A stretch of 38,944 nt of DNA from an uncultured Bacteroidales bacterium (GCA_903824935.1 CAIJYT010000028.1:1-38944); one strand, 5' to 3'. Positions 7,886 to 17,175 are shown, counted from the first letter of the stretch. Notes: a model not told the origin generated them from the sequence alone. Numbers and translations: made by a program.

Positions 7886-10599
7886 ACAGCAGAATCTTGC
7901 TTCAATTACGCATTACGTCCTTCTTAACGTTTTTCCTCACGTTCGTCCTAACGATTTGGACTTTCATCATTTTGCTTTTCCCTGTAAACCAGTTACAGGC
8001 CCAGGTACTCGACAAGCCCATCAGCCTTCATATTAAAAACAAGCCCCTTGCAGAGACCCTTAAAACCATCTCCGAAGCAGGGAACATCAACTTCTCATAT
8101 AACCCCCAAAGCATACCTGCCGATAAGGCCGTAAGCATCATCTGTGATAAAAAACCCCTGAGGGAAGTCCTGGATGTCATCCTCAAACCCCTGGGCATTT
8201 CCTATATCGAAATTGAAAACCAGGTCGTGCTGAAAACAATAGGTACCGGAGCAGCCCAGCACCAGGCCGAAGCCGCCAAACCAGCCAGGCACTTCACTGT
8301 AAGCGGTTATATCAGGGAGAAAAACAGCGGGGAAGCGCTTATAGGTGCCAATATTTTTGCCAGGGGTACCGGCTTTGGGACCATCTCAAATTCCTATGGG
8401 TTTTATTCTCTGACTCTTCCCGAAGGAAAATACCTGCTCGATTATTCCTTTCTCGGGTTCAGGGAGATTACCCAGGATACCCTTGTCAATGGTGACCGTC
8501 ACATCAGCAAGGAAATGGAGGAAGTCAAACTGGATATGAAAGAAGTGGTTGTAAAGCCAGCTGAAACGGGCTCCGATATCCGGCGTAGCCAGTTAAGTGA
8601 TTTTAATTTTTCAAATAAGACCCTGGCCAGCCTCCCCGGTTTTGCAGGCACCTCCGATGTACTGAAAGCCCTGCAGGCGGTGCCCGGCATCCGCTCATAC
8701 GGCGACGGCTCATCCCTTTTCTATGTAAGGGGGGGCAACAGCGATCAGAACCTGCTGCTGCTCGATGAAACTCCCTTATATAATGCATCCCACTTGTTCG
8801 GCTTTTTTTCGGCCCTCTCTCCCGATGCGGTCAACGACATACAGGTTTACAAAGGCGATTTCCCTCCCGCTTACGGGGGCAGGCTGAGCTCGGTAGTGGA
8901 TATAAAAGCCAGGGAAGGCAATATGAAACATTTCGGGTTCAGCGGCAACCTGGGGCCTTATGCATCAAATATTTCAGTTGAAGGCCCGATCTGGAAAAAC
9001 CATGCTTCGTTTTTTGTTTCAGGCAGGTTATCGACAGTGAACTGGCTGAATTATTTTCTCACCGGCCAGCCTAGTTTCAACATGCAGTTCTATGACATCA
9101 ATGCCAAACTGAACCTCATGACGAACGAAAACAACAGGTTCTACCTGACGTTTTATACGGGTCGTGACGACTTCAACCGGTTGAATTCATCGGCCTACCG
9201 GATCTATGGCATAAGCTGGAACAACATCCTGGGGACTGTACGCTGGAACCATGTTTTCAACGAAAAGCTGTTTTCAAACACTACGCTTAATTACAGCCGG
9301 TATAATTATTATCTCTACACCACCGAAAGTCGCAAAGGGTTCTGGACTTCAGCTATCTCGAACCTGACATTCAAATCGGATTTCACCTGGTTCATCAATT
9401 CATGGAATACAGCCAGGGCCGGGTTTGAGGTCACCAATTATCATTCCAATCCCGGCAATATCAATGCAGGAAGTGATGATGCAGCATCAGGCCAGGTTCC
9501 CTCGGTCTCAAAATACCAGGGCATGGAATATGACCTCTACCTTGGCAATGAACAGAAACTCGGGAACCACATCGTGCTCAAATATGGTTTAAGGCTGCCC
9601 ATCTGGCAGGATTTCGGGGAATCCACGGTATACTTTTTCGATGCAAACTACCAGCTGATCGATTCGGCGCTGTTCAAAAAAAACAGCTCCTATTTCACAG
9701 TGTTCAGCCCTGAACCAAGGCTGAGCGTGATCTACAATATCACCGGGAAAACTTCGCTCAAATTCAGTTATACCAGGAACACCCAGTTCATACAGCAGCT
9801 CAGCAACACCACCGGGCCCTTCACTTCACTCGATGTTTGGGTTCCCTGCGGACCCAACATACCCGCACAGAAAGCCGACCAGTGGGCAGTCGGCGCTTAT
9901 CAGAAATTTGCGAAGAACCGTCTTTTATTCAGCGCCGAAGCATTCTACAAAGCCTACCTCGATCACCTTGATTACAAGGACCATGCGAACCTTCTTTACA
10001 ATCCCCTGATCGAAGGCGAACTCCGTTTCGGCAAGGCCTGGGCTTACGGCCTCGAGCTCATGCTGAGAAAAACCGAGGGTAATCTTACAGGCTGGATCTC
10101 CTATACCTGGTCCAAGGCCCTGGTGCAGACCGACGGGGTGAATAACAGCAAGACCTACCCTTCGAATTACGACAGCCCGAATGATGTATGCATCAACATT
10201 TCTTACGACAACCATCACCACTGGGCCTTTTCGGCAGTTTGGTATTACCGCACTGGCAGCCCCGTGACCACGCCTACGGGATTTTACTATAATAACGGGT
10301 ATTCGGTCCCGGTTTACGGCGAAAAGAATAACAGCAGGCTGCCCGATTACCACCGCCTCGACCTTTCTGTGACTTACAGGATAAGCAAGCCCGAAAAACG
10401 ATTTCAGCAGAATATAATACTTACCTTATATAATGCATATGGACGATACAACCCGTATTCACTGAGTTTCAACCGATTCACCGACGGCAACGGGAACCTG
10501 GTCGTGCCCACTAACCTCCAGGGCGGCTACCAGCTTGTGCCAACCACCATATCGGTGGCCGGGATCATTCCATCCATCAACTATCAATTTAAATTCTGA
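7876..10599 (+). CDS. TonB-dependent receptor with N-terminal secretin/TonB (STN) and carboxypeptidase-regulatory-like domains
   Basis: STN-like DKPISLHIKNKPLAETLKTISEAGNINFSYNPQSI; GEALIGANIFARGTGFGTISNSYGFYSLTLPEGKYLLDYSFLGF; plug FLYVRGGNSDQNLLLLDETPLYNASHLFGFFSALSPDAVNDIQVYKGDFPPAYGGRLSSVVDI. Overlaps the fecR stop by 10 nt. Confidence 0.94.
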   Translation: MQINSRILLQLRITSFLTFFLTFVLTIWTFIILLFPVNQLQAQVLDKPISLHIKNKPLAETLKTISEAGNINFSYNPQSIPADKAVSIICDKKPLREVLDVILKPLGISYIEIENQVVLKTIGTGAAQHQAEAAKPARHFTVSGYIREKNSGEALIGANIFARGTGFGTISNSYGFYSLTLPEGKYLLDYSFLGFREITQDTLVNGDRHISKEMEEVKLDMKEVVVKPAETGSDIRRSQLSDFNFSNKTLASLPGFAGTSDVLKALQAVPGIRSYGDGSSLFYVRGGNSDQNLLLLDETPLYNASHLFGFFSALSPDAVNDIQVYKGDFPPAYGGRLSSVVDIKAREGNMKHFGFSGNLGPYASNISVEGPIWKNHASFFVSGRLSTVNWLNYFLTGQPSFNMQFYDINAKLNLMTNENNRFYLTFYTGRDDFNRLNSSAYRIYGISWNNILGTVRWNHVFNEKLFSNTTLNYSRYNYYLYTTESRKGFWTSAISNLTFKSDFTWFINSWNTARAGFEVTNYHSNPGNINAGSDDAASGQVPSVSKYQGMEYDLYLGNEQKLGNHIVLKYGLRLPIWQDFGESTVYFFDANYQLIDSALFKKNSSYFTVFSPEPRLSVIYNITGKTSLKFSYTRNTQFIQQLSNTTGPFTSLDVWVPCGPNIPAQKADQWAVGAYQKFAKNRLLFSAEAFYKAYLDHLDYKDHANLLYNPLIEGELRFGKAWAYGLELMLRKTEGNLTGWISYTWSKALVQTDGVNNSKTYPSNYDSPNDVCINISYDNHHHWAFSAVWYYRTGSPVTTPTGFYYNNGYSVPVYGEKNNSRLPDYHRLDLSVTYRISKPEKRFQQNIILTLYNAYGRYNPYSLSFNRFTDGNGNLVVPTNLQGGYQLVPTTISVAGIIPSINYQFKF

Positions 10600-11420
10600 T
10601 GAAGAGGCTATCCACATATTTTATTTTTTGTATGCTGATGGCATCCTGCGTGAAGCAGGCGAGCTTTGATGTGCCAGGGGGATCGGGGAACCTGGTCGCT
10701 GTCGACGGCATCCTCACCAATGAGAGAAAAGCACAGGCCATAGTGATCAACCACCCTGTTAACGGGCTTAACGATCCGGCTGTACCGGTGAGCGGAGCCA
10801 CGGTAATCATCCATACGGCGGATTCGACCTGGAACCTTACCGAAACCCCTGCTGGAAGCGGTAAATACCTTACCCCTTCAACCTTTATTTCGCTTCTTAA
10901 CAAGACCTATACCCTGAATATTTATAACGGCAGTGACGTTTATTCAGCAAAGGCCGCAATGGTTGCCGGAACCACGTTTACACAGCTGACCTATGTGCAG
11001 AACGACAAGGATACCTTATATCATATAGATTATGTCGCCAGCGCTTTCAGCAGCAGCAAGCCGGCGATGTGGGAGGTTCTGCTCGACTGGAGTAAGGTTC
11101 AGGGTTACCAAAACTCCGATACCAATAAGTGCAAAGCCAGGCTGTTGTTCTATACCCTGCCAACCCTGGATGTGAGCGAGATCTTCGCCCCGGTGGTCGA
11201 ACAGGTCTCTTTCCCGAGAGGGGCGAGGATCACCGAAAGAAGGTATTCACTGGCGCCACAGCATGCCGAATTCGTGAGGGAAATGCTGCTTGAAACAAGC
11301 TGGCAGGGTGGGTTGTTTCCGACGGCTGCAGCTAATGTAAGCACTAACCTCAGCGCCGGCGCAGTGGGATTTTTCGGGGTTTGTGCTGTAACTGAATTAT
11401 CGTTGCAGGTTGAAAAGTAG
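10599..11420 (+). CDS. DUF4249-like lipoprotein, TonB-receptor partner
   Basis: Lipobox LMASC; SGNLVAVDGILTNERKAQAIVINHPVNGLNDPAVPVSGATVII pattern. Directly follows the TonB receptor. Confidence 0.75.
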   Translation: MKRLSTYFIFCMLMASCVKQASFDVPGGSGNLVAVDGILTNERKAQAIVINHPVNGLNDPAVPVSGATVIIHTADSTWNLTETPAGSGKYLTPSTFISLLNKTYTLNIYNGSDVYSAKAAMVAGTTFTQLTYVQNDKDTLYHIDYVASAFSSSKPAMWEVLLDWSKVQGYQNSDTNKCKARLLFYTLPTLDVSEIFAPVVEQVSFPRGARITERRYSLAPQHAEFVREMLLETSWQGGLFPTAAANVSTNLSAGAVGFFGVCAVTELSLQVEK

Positions 11421-11424
11421 CGGA

Positions 11425-11615
11425 TCGCTCGCACATCTCACCGCCGCTGACGTTACTGCGTCGCTCACCAGTGCTTGAACAGTAATTAAACCAGATATGG
11501 TTCGCTCCTTGTACCTAAGGCGGCTTGTGAGATGTGCTTCGCTTCGGACACCTGATGCGGCTTGTGTGATACGAACCGCTCATTACAATGCGGCTTTTAT
11601 AGAATGCTTCGCTAA
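11425..11615 (+). repeat. Dispersed covarying hairpin element, copy A (one left arm, three right-end units)
   Basis: Left CGCTCGCACATCTCACCGCCGC (11426-11447); right GGCGGCTTGTGAGATGTGCTTCGC (11519-11542). Conserved boxes TGCGTCGCTCA and TTCGCTCCTTG; further right units to about 11612. Confidence 0.85.
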
Positions 11616-11621
11616 AATTAA

Positions 11622-11646
11622 TTTCGCTACTTCGCTATTTCGCTAC
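11622..11646 (+). repeat. TTCGCTACTTCGCTATTTCGCTAC short tandem repeat
   Basis: Direct reading. Same word family as 24320-24446. Confidence 0.85.
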
Positions 11647-11727
11647 TTTTTTTCAAAATGAATCAGGGTAGAACCCTCCACCTGTGTATAATAGAAAAAC
11701 AAAAGAATCAAACCTCAAAACCATAGC

Positions 11728-12675
11728 ATGATGAAAACAACAAAAATCCTCAGTCTGGGCCTTTTTCTTGCAATCCTGATAGCTTTCGGGACCACTTCCT
11801 GCAAAAAGGACAAAACCACCAACCCTGGAGACACTAACACTACCTCCTTACAGAACCTTTCAAATGACGAGAACCAGGTTTCTGCTGCCACTGATGAAGC
11901 AAACAGCGACATCAATGCAGTTATCGGCGGTACCGGTGGCCTGAAGTCAACAGCCGGCTGGCACCTGCCTTGTAATGCAACCATAGATTCCTCGACTGTT
12001 CTCCAGGATACGATAACCTATTACATCACCTATAATGGTACGAATTGCAGGGGCAACCTGGACCGTCATGGCAAGGTTGAGATTAAGAAGCACGTGAATA
12101 CGCGCTGGCACCAGGCGGGAGCAGTTGTTTATTATAAGTTCATCAACCTGAGAGTAACACATGTGCACTCAAATAAATCCGTCACACTTAACGGCCAGAA
12201 GAAATACACCAACGTTTCCGGCGGTCTTGTATGGATGATTCCTCAGTACATAAGTTCGGTTACTTTCAAGGATGAGGGTAATATGAACGTTACCCTTGCC
12301 GACAGCACCACAAAATCGTGGAACCTGGCAAGGCAAACCACTTTCACCTTCTCAGCAACCGACAACGACTATGTACTCACGGTTGATGGGTTCGGTTCAG
12401 CCGATAGTTATAACAACTTGCTCCTCTGGGGCACCAACAGGAATGGCGAACAATTCTATACCCAGATCCTTCAGTCGGTGGTCCATAGGGCACATTGCGG
12501 CTGGGATCCCTGCAGCGGCCAGAAAAAACACATGATCCCGGGCGACAGCAAAGGAGCAACCCTCACTTTCGGATATGACAGCAACGACCAGCCTACCACT
12601 GATTGCCCGACCAAATACAAAGTTGACTGGTACAAAGGCAGCAAAAGCGGAACTCTCTATCTTTTCCTACCCTGA
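11728..12675 (+). CDS. Hypothetical lipoprotein (LATSCKK-like lipobox)
   Basis: MKTTKILSLGLFLAILIAFGTTSCKKDK signal and lipobox. No family recognised. Confidence 0.75.
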   Translation: MMKTTKILSLGLFLAILIAFGTTSCKKDKTTNPGDTNTTSLQNLSNDENQVSAATDEANSDINAVIGGTGGLKSTAGWHLPCNATIDSSTVLQDTITYYITYNGTNCRGNLDRHGKVEIKKHVNTRWHQAGAVVYYKFINLRVTHVHSNKSVTLNGQKKYTNVSGGLVWMIPQYISSVTFKDEGNMNVTLADSTTKSWNLARQTTFTFSATDNDYVLTVDGFGSADSYNNLLLWGTNRNGEQFYTQILQSVVHRAHCGWDPCSGQKKHMIPGDSKGATLTFGYDSNDQPTTDCPTKYKVDWYKGSKSGTLYLFLP

Positions 12676-12696
12676 TTCTAAATAATCCTGATTCGA

Positions 12697-12734
12697 AAGG
12701 CTGTGCCGTGATCCGGTGCAGCCTTTATTTTTTA
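12697..12734. terminator. Rho-independent-like (possibly bidirectional) terminator between convergent genes
   Basis: AAGGCTGTGCC-gtgatcc-GGTGCAGCCTT stem (two G-T wobbles) followed by TATTTTTT. Lies between convergent ORFs and overlaps the stop at 12732. Confidence 0.75.
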
Positions 12735-13760
12735 ATATATGCTGACTAGCGGTAAAGCTCTGGCAGAAACAGTCCCCCTGAACATCGCATTGCTGCTAAA
12801 AGGCATTGCAATGTTGCCGTCTTTATCAACGGCAATCAGTCCGCCCTCGCCTCCCTTGGCTTTAAGCAGGTCAAAGATCACGAAATGAGCAGCCTCCGCC
12901 AGGGGTTTGCCGGCATAAAGCATCTGAACTGCCACATTATATGCCGCACAATTCCTGATAAAAAATTCGCCATGGCCTGTACATGAAACTGCACAATTTT
13001 TATCGGCCCATGTGCCGGCACCAATAATAGGGCTGTCGCCAACCCTGCCGCTCATCTTCATCATCATACCCCCTGTGGATGTACCTGCGGCCAGGTTCCC
13101 GTTCACATCAAGTGCAACGCAACCAACAGTTCCTTTTTTTTCTTTTTCTTCGGATGAGGGGGCTGGTTGTTCTGTCCGGGTTTTCTGCTTTGCCGCTTTC
13201 CAGGCTTCATAGCGCTCGGGGGTGATGAAATACGAAGGATCGGCGATCTCAAGTCCGTGGGTTCTTGCAAAAGCGTCGGCCCCGGGTCCTATAAGCATAA
13301 CGTGATCGGTTTTATCCATTACCGCCCTGGCTGCTGTGATGGGGTTTTTTATAATGGTCACACCGCCAACAGCACCTGCTTTGCCTGTTTTCCCGTCCAT
13401 AATGGAAGCGTCAAGTTCAGCCTTGCCGTCCTCGTCGAGCACTGCGCCTTTTCCAGCATTGAACAAGGGGCAATCCTCCATGAACCTGATCACAGCTTCC
13501 ACTGCGTCCAGGCTGCTTCCTCCGGAGGCAAGTATCCCAGACCCTATGCCCAGGGCCCTGGATATTGAATCGGTATACTGCTTTTCCCTTTCGGGTTTCA
13601 TGTTTCCCTTTGCAGGGCCTCCCGCCCCTCCATGAACTACCAGGACCCAGTGCCTGCTGCCGGAAGCTGATTGGTTAGCGGCATCCTGACTGACCTGGGC
13701 AGGAAGCCATCCGCAGACAAAAATAAAAGCAAAAAGTAAAATGATTCTCATATGTTTCAT
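12732..13760 (-). CDS. Isoaspartyl peptidase/L-asparaginase (Ntn-hydrolase)
   Basis: WVLVVHGGAGG, AGKGAVLDEDGKAELDASIMDG, GTVGCVALDVNGNLAAGTSTGGMMMKMSGRVGDSPIIGAGTWAD with the nucleophile Thr of GTVGCVA. Confidence 0.93.
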   Translation of the reverse strand: MKHMRIILLFAFIFVCGWLPAQVSQDAANQSASGSRHWVLVVHGGAGGPAKGNMKPEREKQYTDSISRALGIGSGILASGGSSLDAVEAVIRFMEDCPLFNAGKGAVLDEDGKAELDASIMDGKTGKAGAVGGVTIIKNPITAARAVMDKTDHVMLIGPGADAFARTHGLEIADPSYFITPERYEAWKAAKQKTRTEQPAPSSEEKEKKGTVGCVALDVNGNLAAGTSTGGMMMKMSGRVGDSPIIGAGTWADKNCAVSCTGHGEFFIRNCAAYNVAVQMLYAGKPLAEAAHFVIFDLLKAKGGEGGLIAVDKDGNIAMPFSSNAMFRGTVSARALPLVSIY

Positions 13761-13771
13761 ATGTAAAAAGA

Positions 13772-14554
13772 TTATAAAATGCTTTTCAGAAGATGGGTGA
13801 AATTGATGATACCCGAAATCTGTAATACGGTAAGTATGATCGAGAGTATGATGACGGCACGGATAAAGCCTGCGCCTTTCTTTACAGCAAAATATGAAGC
13901 TATGAGGGCCCCGATCACGCTTCCGGCCGAAAGGAGCAGTCCGTAAACCAGGTGAACCTGACCGTTGATCACGAAGACTGCCAGGGCGAAGATCGCGTAA
14001 AAGAAAACGATCAGGTTCTTTACTGCATTGGCTTTAACGAGATCATACCCGGTGCCCAGGACAAGTGCCATCAGCATGAAATAGCCAACGCCGACCTGGA
14101 TAAAACCACCGTAAAAACCAACACAAAAGAAGATTGCAAACTGCCACCATTGCAATTTTTTCTGCATAAGGGCGGGGTTTTCGCGAAGCCAGCGGTCGGG
14201 TTTGTAGAAAAGAAAAAAGGCCATCAGAATCATTGCAAGTATCATGGCGACCTCAATGACTTTTTCATGCACATCGATTGCGAGGTAAGCCCCCAGCACG
14301 GATCCAATGGTAGCAGGGATGCCAAGCCAGACCGGCCTGAGGTTGGTGAACATTTTCTGTTTTGTAAAACTGCCCACCGACGAAAGTGTCTGGAAAAATA
14401 TGCTGATGCGGTTGGTGCCGTTGGCGATGGGGGCCGGCAGACCAAGGATGATGAGCAGTGAAAGGCTGATCACAGAACCGCCGCCCGACAAAGTATTGAT
14501 AAACCCTACAAGGATGCCGGCGGTGATGATGACGATGATTCCTGTTACTGACAT
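13772..14554 (-). CDS. TauE/SafE-type sulfite exporter family membrane protein
   Basis: GFINTLSGGGSVISLSLLIILGLPAPIANGTNRISIFFQT; multiple TMs; GFYGGFIQVGVGYFML. Confidence 0.88.
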   Translation of the reverse strand: MSVTGIIVIITAGILVGFINTLSGGGSVISLSLLIILGLPAPIANGTNRISIFFQTLSSVGSFTKQKMFTNLRPVWLGIPATIGSVLGAYLAIDVHEKVIEVAMILAMILMAFFLFYKPDRWLRENPALMQKKLQWWQFAIFFCVGFYGGFIQVGVGYFMLMALVLGTGYDLVKANAVKNLIVFFYAIFALAVFVINGQVHLVYGLLLSAGSVIGALIASYFAVKKGAGFIRAVIILSIILTVLQISGIINFTHLLKSIL

Positions 14555-14566
14555 GGAAGTTTATAT

Positions 14567-16354
14567 TTACGATTCACGGTTCACGGTTCGCGGTTCACGC
14601 CTCAGCCTGCTGTTTTTCCTGGAATACAGTATATAGATCGCCATCCCTATAAGGAGCCAGACAAGGAACCTCATCCAGTTGGTAAATCCCAGGTGAACCA
14701 TCAGGAAAAGGCTTGAAAGAAGGCCCAGCAGCGGGATCAGCGATAACTTCCTGATGATCCCCATCACTGTAAGGATCACGGCGGCAATGATGAAAATAAA
14801 CAAGGGCAGGTCATCCCTGTCAAAAGTAAAGTTGGTAAGCCTGCCAAGCTCCCTGAGTTCAGGCGGGTTCCAGAAGTAAAGCACCACCGCAACCCCGGCC
14901 CAGACCACGGGAAGCACGATGCGGGAGTTTATGTATGGGACGTGGAAGCCCTTTTGAGTAGTCTGCAGTCTGTAGTCTGCAGTCTGCAAATTGCCGACTG
15001 CCGACTGCTGACTTCTCTTGCCATAGGGGTTCAATATCAGCACACCTCCGCTCACCAGGACAAACGCAAACAGGGTACCTATGCTAGTCAGGTCTGTGAC
15101 TTCGGTGAAGTTCATGAACAGGGATGGGATGGCTACTAATAGCCCGGCAACAACAGTAGAAAAAGAGGGTGTTCTGAATTTGGGATGTATCCTCGAAAAG
15201 GCTTTCGGCAATAAACCGTCGCGGCTCATGCTCATCCAGATACGGGGTTGACCCACCTGGAAGACCAGGATCACACTGGCCATAGCGATGACGGCTGCCA
15301 GTGAAACAAAGCCTGCAAATTTAGCCATATGGTTTCTTTCAAACACATAGGCCAGGGGGTCTCCTACACCGAGTTCCGAAAAATTCACCATGCCAGTGAG
15401 AACCAGGCTGATCATGACATACAAAAAGGTTGTTATGATGAGAGAGTATATGATTGCCCTTGGCAGGTCGCGGCGTGTATTCCTGCATTCTTCAGCAGTA
15501 GTGGATATTGCATCAAAGCCGATATAAGCAAAGAACACCCCGGAAACTCCTTTGAGCACACCGGTTAGCCCATGAGGGGCAAAGGGTGTCCAATTGCCGG
15601 GTTTCACGTAAAATGACCCTACCCCAATGACCAGCAGCAATACCACGACTTTCAGGATCACCATGGAGTTACCAACCACTTTGGTTTCGTAAATCCCGAT
15701 ATAAACCAGCATGGAAATAAGGGCGACAATCGCAAAGGCAGGAATGTTGGCAATCATATGAACGCCTCCAAGTACAGGAGAATTAACCCAGGCCAGGTAT
15801 GATTTCTGTATAGCGGGGGCCAGTTGGGACAGGCTGCTGCCATGAGCAATGGCTGCGGCTCCGTCATAATAACCCCTCAGCGCGGTAACGTAATCTGTCG
15901 ATACATATTCGGGGATGTGAAGGCCCAACCCGCTCATCAGTCCACAAAAATAATCAGACCATGAAATCGCCACGGCTATGTTCCCGATGGCATATTCAAT
16001 GATAAGGTCCCAGCCGATGATCCACGCGAAAAGCTCTCCGAAACTGGCATAGGCATAGGTGTAAGCGCTGCCGCTAAGGGGGATGACCGAAGCAAATTCG
16101 GCATAACATAAGGCTGAAAAACCACAGGCTATGGCTGTAAAAATAAAGAGCAGGGCAACTGCAGGCCCGCCCGAGGCTGCAGCACTTCCTATGGTGGCGA
16201 AGATACCCGATCCGACAATGGCGGCAATCCCCAATGCGGTGAGGTCAAACACGGTAAGGCTTCGCCTGAGGCCTCCCGATTCCCGCTCGTACCTTGCGGC
16301 ATCATTGAGAATCAGGCCTATCGGCTTCTTTCTAATAAGATCGGAAAACGACAA
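14567..16354 (-). CDS. APC-family amino acid permease
   Basis: LTVFDLTALGIAAIVGSGIFATIGSAAASGGPAVALLFIFTAIACGFSALCYAEFAS and FAYIGFDAISTTAEECRNTRRDLPRAIIYSL. Confidence 0.93.
   Translation of the reverse strand: MSFSDLIRKKPIGLILNDAARYERESGGLRRSLTVFDLTALGIAAIVGSGIFATIGSAAASGGPAVALLFIFTAIACGFSALCYAEFASVIPLSGSAYTYAYASFGELFAWIIGWDLIIEYAIGNIAVAISWSDYFCGLMSGLGLHIPEYVSTDYVTALRGYYDGAAAIAHGSSLSQLAPAIQKSYLAWVNSPVLGGVHMIANIPAFAIVALISMLVYIGIYETKVVGNSMVILKVVVLLLVIGVGSFYVKPGNWTPFAPHGLTGVLKGVSGVFFAYIGFDAISTTAEECRNTRRDLPRAIIYSLIITTFLYVMISLVLTGMVNFSELGVGDPLAYVFERNHMAKFAGFVSLAAVIAMASVILVFQVGQPRIWMSMSRDGLLPKAFSRIHPKFRTPSFSTVVAGLLVAIPSLFMNFTEVTDLTSIGTLFAFVLVSGGVLILNPYGKRSQQSAVGNLQTADYRLQTTQKGFHVPYINSRIVLPVVWAGVAVVLYFWNPPELRELGRLTNFTFDRDDLPLFIFIIAAVILTVMGIIRKLSLIPLLGLLSSLFLMVHLGFTNWMRFLVWLLIGMAIYILYSRKNSRLRREPRTVNRES
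14571..14600 (+). repeat. GGTTCACG-type short tandem repeat covering the permease C-terminal codons
   Basis: gattcacggttcacggttcgcggttcacgc; translated on minus as ...REPRTVNRES. Confidence 0.85.
14957..15013 (+). repeat. AGTCTGCAGTCTGTAGTCTGCAGTCTGC...GCCGACTGCCGACTGC repeat inside permease gene
   Basis: Direct reading; translated on minus strand as SQQSAVGNLQTADYRLQTT. Confidence 0.88.
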
Positions 16355-16481
16355 GGTAATTTTTGGATAAAAATAGAAAGATTTTCAATCACTCTTGGTA
16401 ATTTCACCCCGGTTTGCTGCAGAAACGGGTGCCTGAATTGCTCCGGGCTTATACCGGAGTAAAGGCTTTGACGGAAAAATT

Positions 16482-16513
16482 CCGGTTCACGGTTCACGGT
16501 TCACGGTTCACGA
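16482..16513 (+). repeat. CCGGTTCACGGTTCACGGTTCACGGTTCACG short tandem repeat
   Basis: Direct reading; same word as 14571-14600. Immediately upstream of a TAnnTTTG box. Confidence 0.9.
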
Positions 16514-16519
16514 ATTTCG

Positions 16520-16527
16520 TACCTTTG
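16520..16527 (+). promoter_or_regulatory. Bacteroidota -7-like box TACCTTTG upstream of NAD(P)-binding protein gene
   Basis: Matches TAnnTTTG; 19 nt before ATG 16547. No clear TTG -33 box. Confidence 0.45.
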
Positions 16528-16546
16528 CAGCAATTAATATTCTCAG

Positions 16547-17164
16547 ATGAAAATAACCGTATTTGGTGCAAGCGGGAGGACTGGTCTGCTGCTGACTTTC
16601 CAGGCCCTGAACCAGGGGCATGAAGTCACAGCCTACACCCGTAGTCCGCATAAAATCAGTATTACTCACAAAAACATCAGGATCATAGAGGGAGAACTCG
16701 ATGATTATAATAAGATCCTTGATGCTGTGAGCAGGCAGGATGTGGTTATGTGCACCCTGGGCATTGAAAAAAATAAACCATCGACAGTACTGTCGGATGC
16801 CACCCGGCTGATACTGAAAGCCATGGAGGAGTCGAACGTTAAACGTTTTATCTGTATGTCGTCGGCCGGTGTTCTCGGCAATGACGGAGGTTTCTGGTTC
16901 GGGAAGGTGTTAATACCCTTATTCCTGAAGCAGGTTTTCGAAGACAAAAAACGCCAGATTGAGGTCATCAGGCAAAGCAAGGCTGAATGGGTAGTTGTGC
17001 GGCCGGTAGGGCTTACCGATTCTCCGAAAACCGGAAGGTTCAACATAAATGAAGGTCTGCCGACTTCATGGAGAATTCCCCGCAATGACGTTGCAGATTT
17101 TATGCTGAAACTCATGATTGATAAAAAATACGATTTTAAAATGCCTGCAATTTCAAGCACCTAA
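16547..17164 (+). CDS. NAD(P)-binding SDR-like/NmrA-type oxidoreductase
   Basis: MKITVFGASGRTGLLLTFQALNQGHEVTAYTRSPHKI: N-terminal Rossmann GxSGRTG; VVRPVGLTDSPKTGRF. Confidence 0.88.
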   Translation: MKITVFGASGRTGLLLTFQALNQGHEVTAYTRSPHKISITHKNIRIIEGELDDYNKILDAVSRQDVVMCTLGIEKNKPSTVLSDATRLILKAMEESNVKRFICMSSAGVLGNDGGFWFGKVLIPLFLKQVFEDKKRQIEVIRQSKAEWVVVRPVGLTDSPKTGRFNINEGLPTSWRIPRNDVADFMLKLMIDKKYDFKMPAISST

Positions 17165-17175
17165 ATACTTATTAT

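Noticed and set aside
11425-11615. Integron attC-like interpretation of the hairpin elements
   Set aside because: The architecture (conserved arms with variable top) is reminiscent, but I see no RYYYAAC/GTTRRRY boxes, cassette ORFs or integrase in the window.
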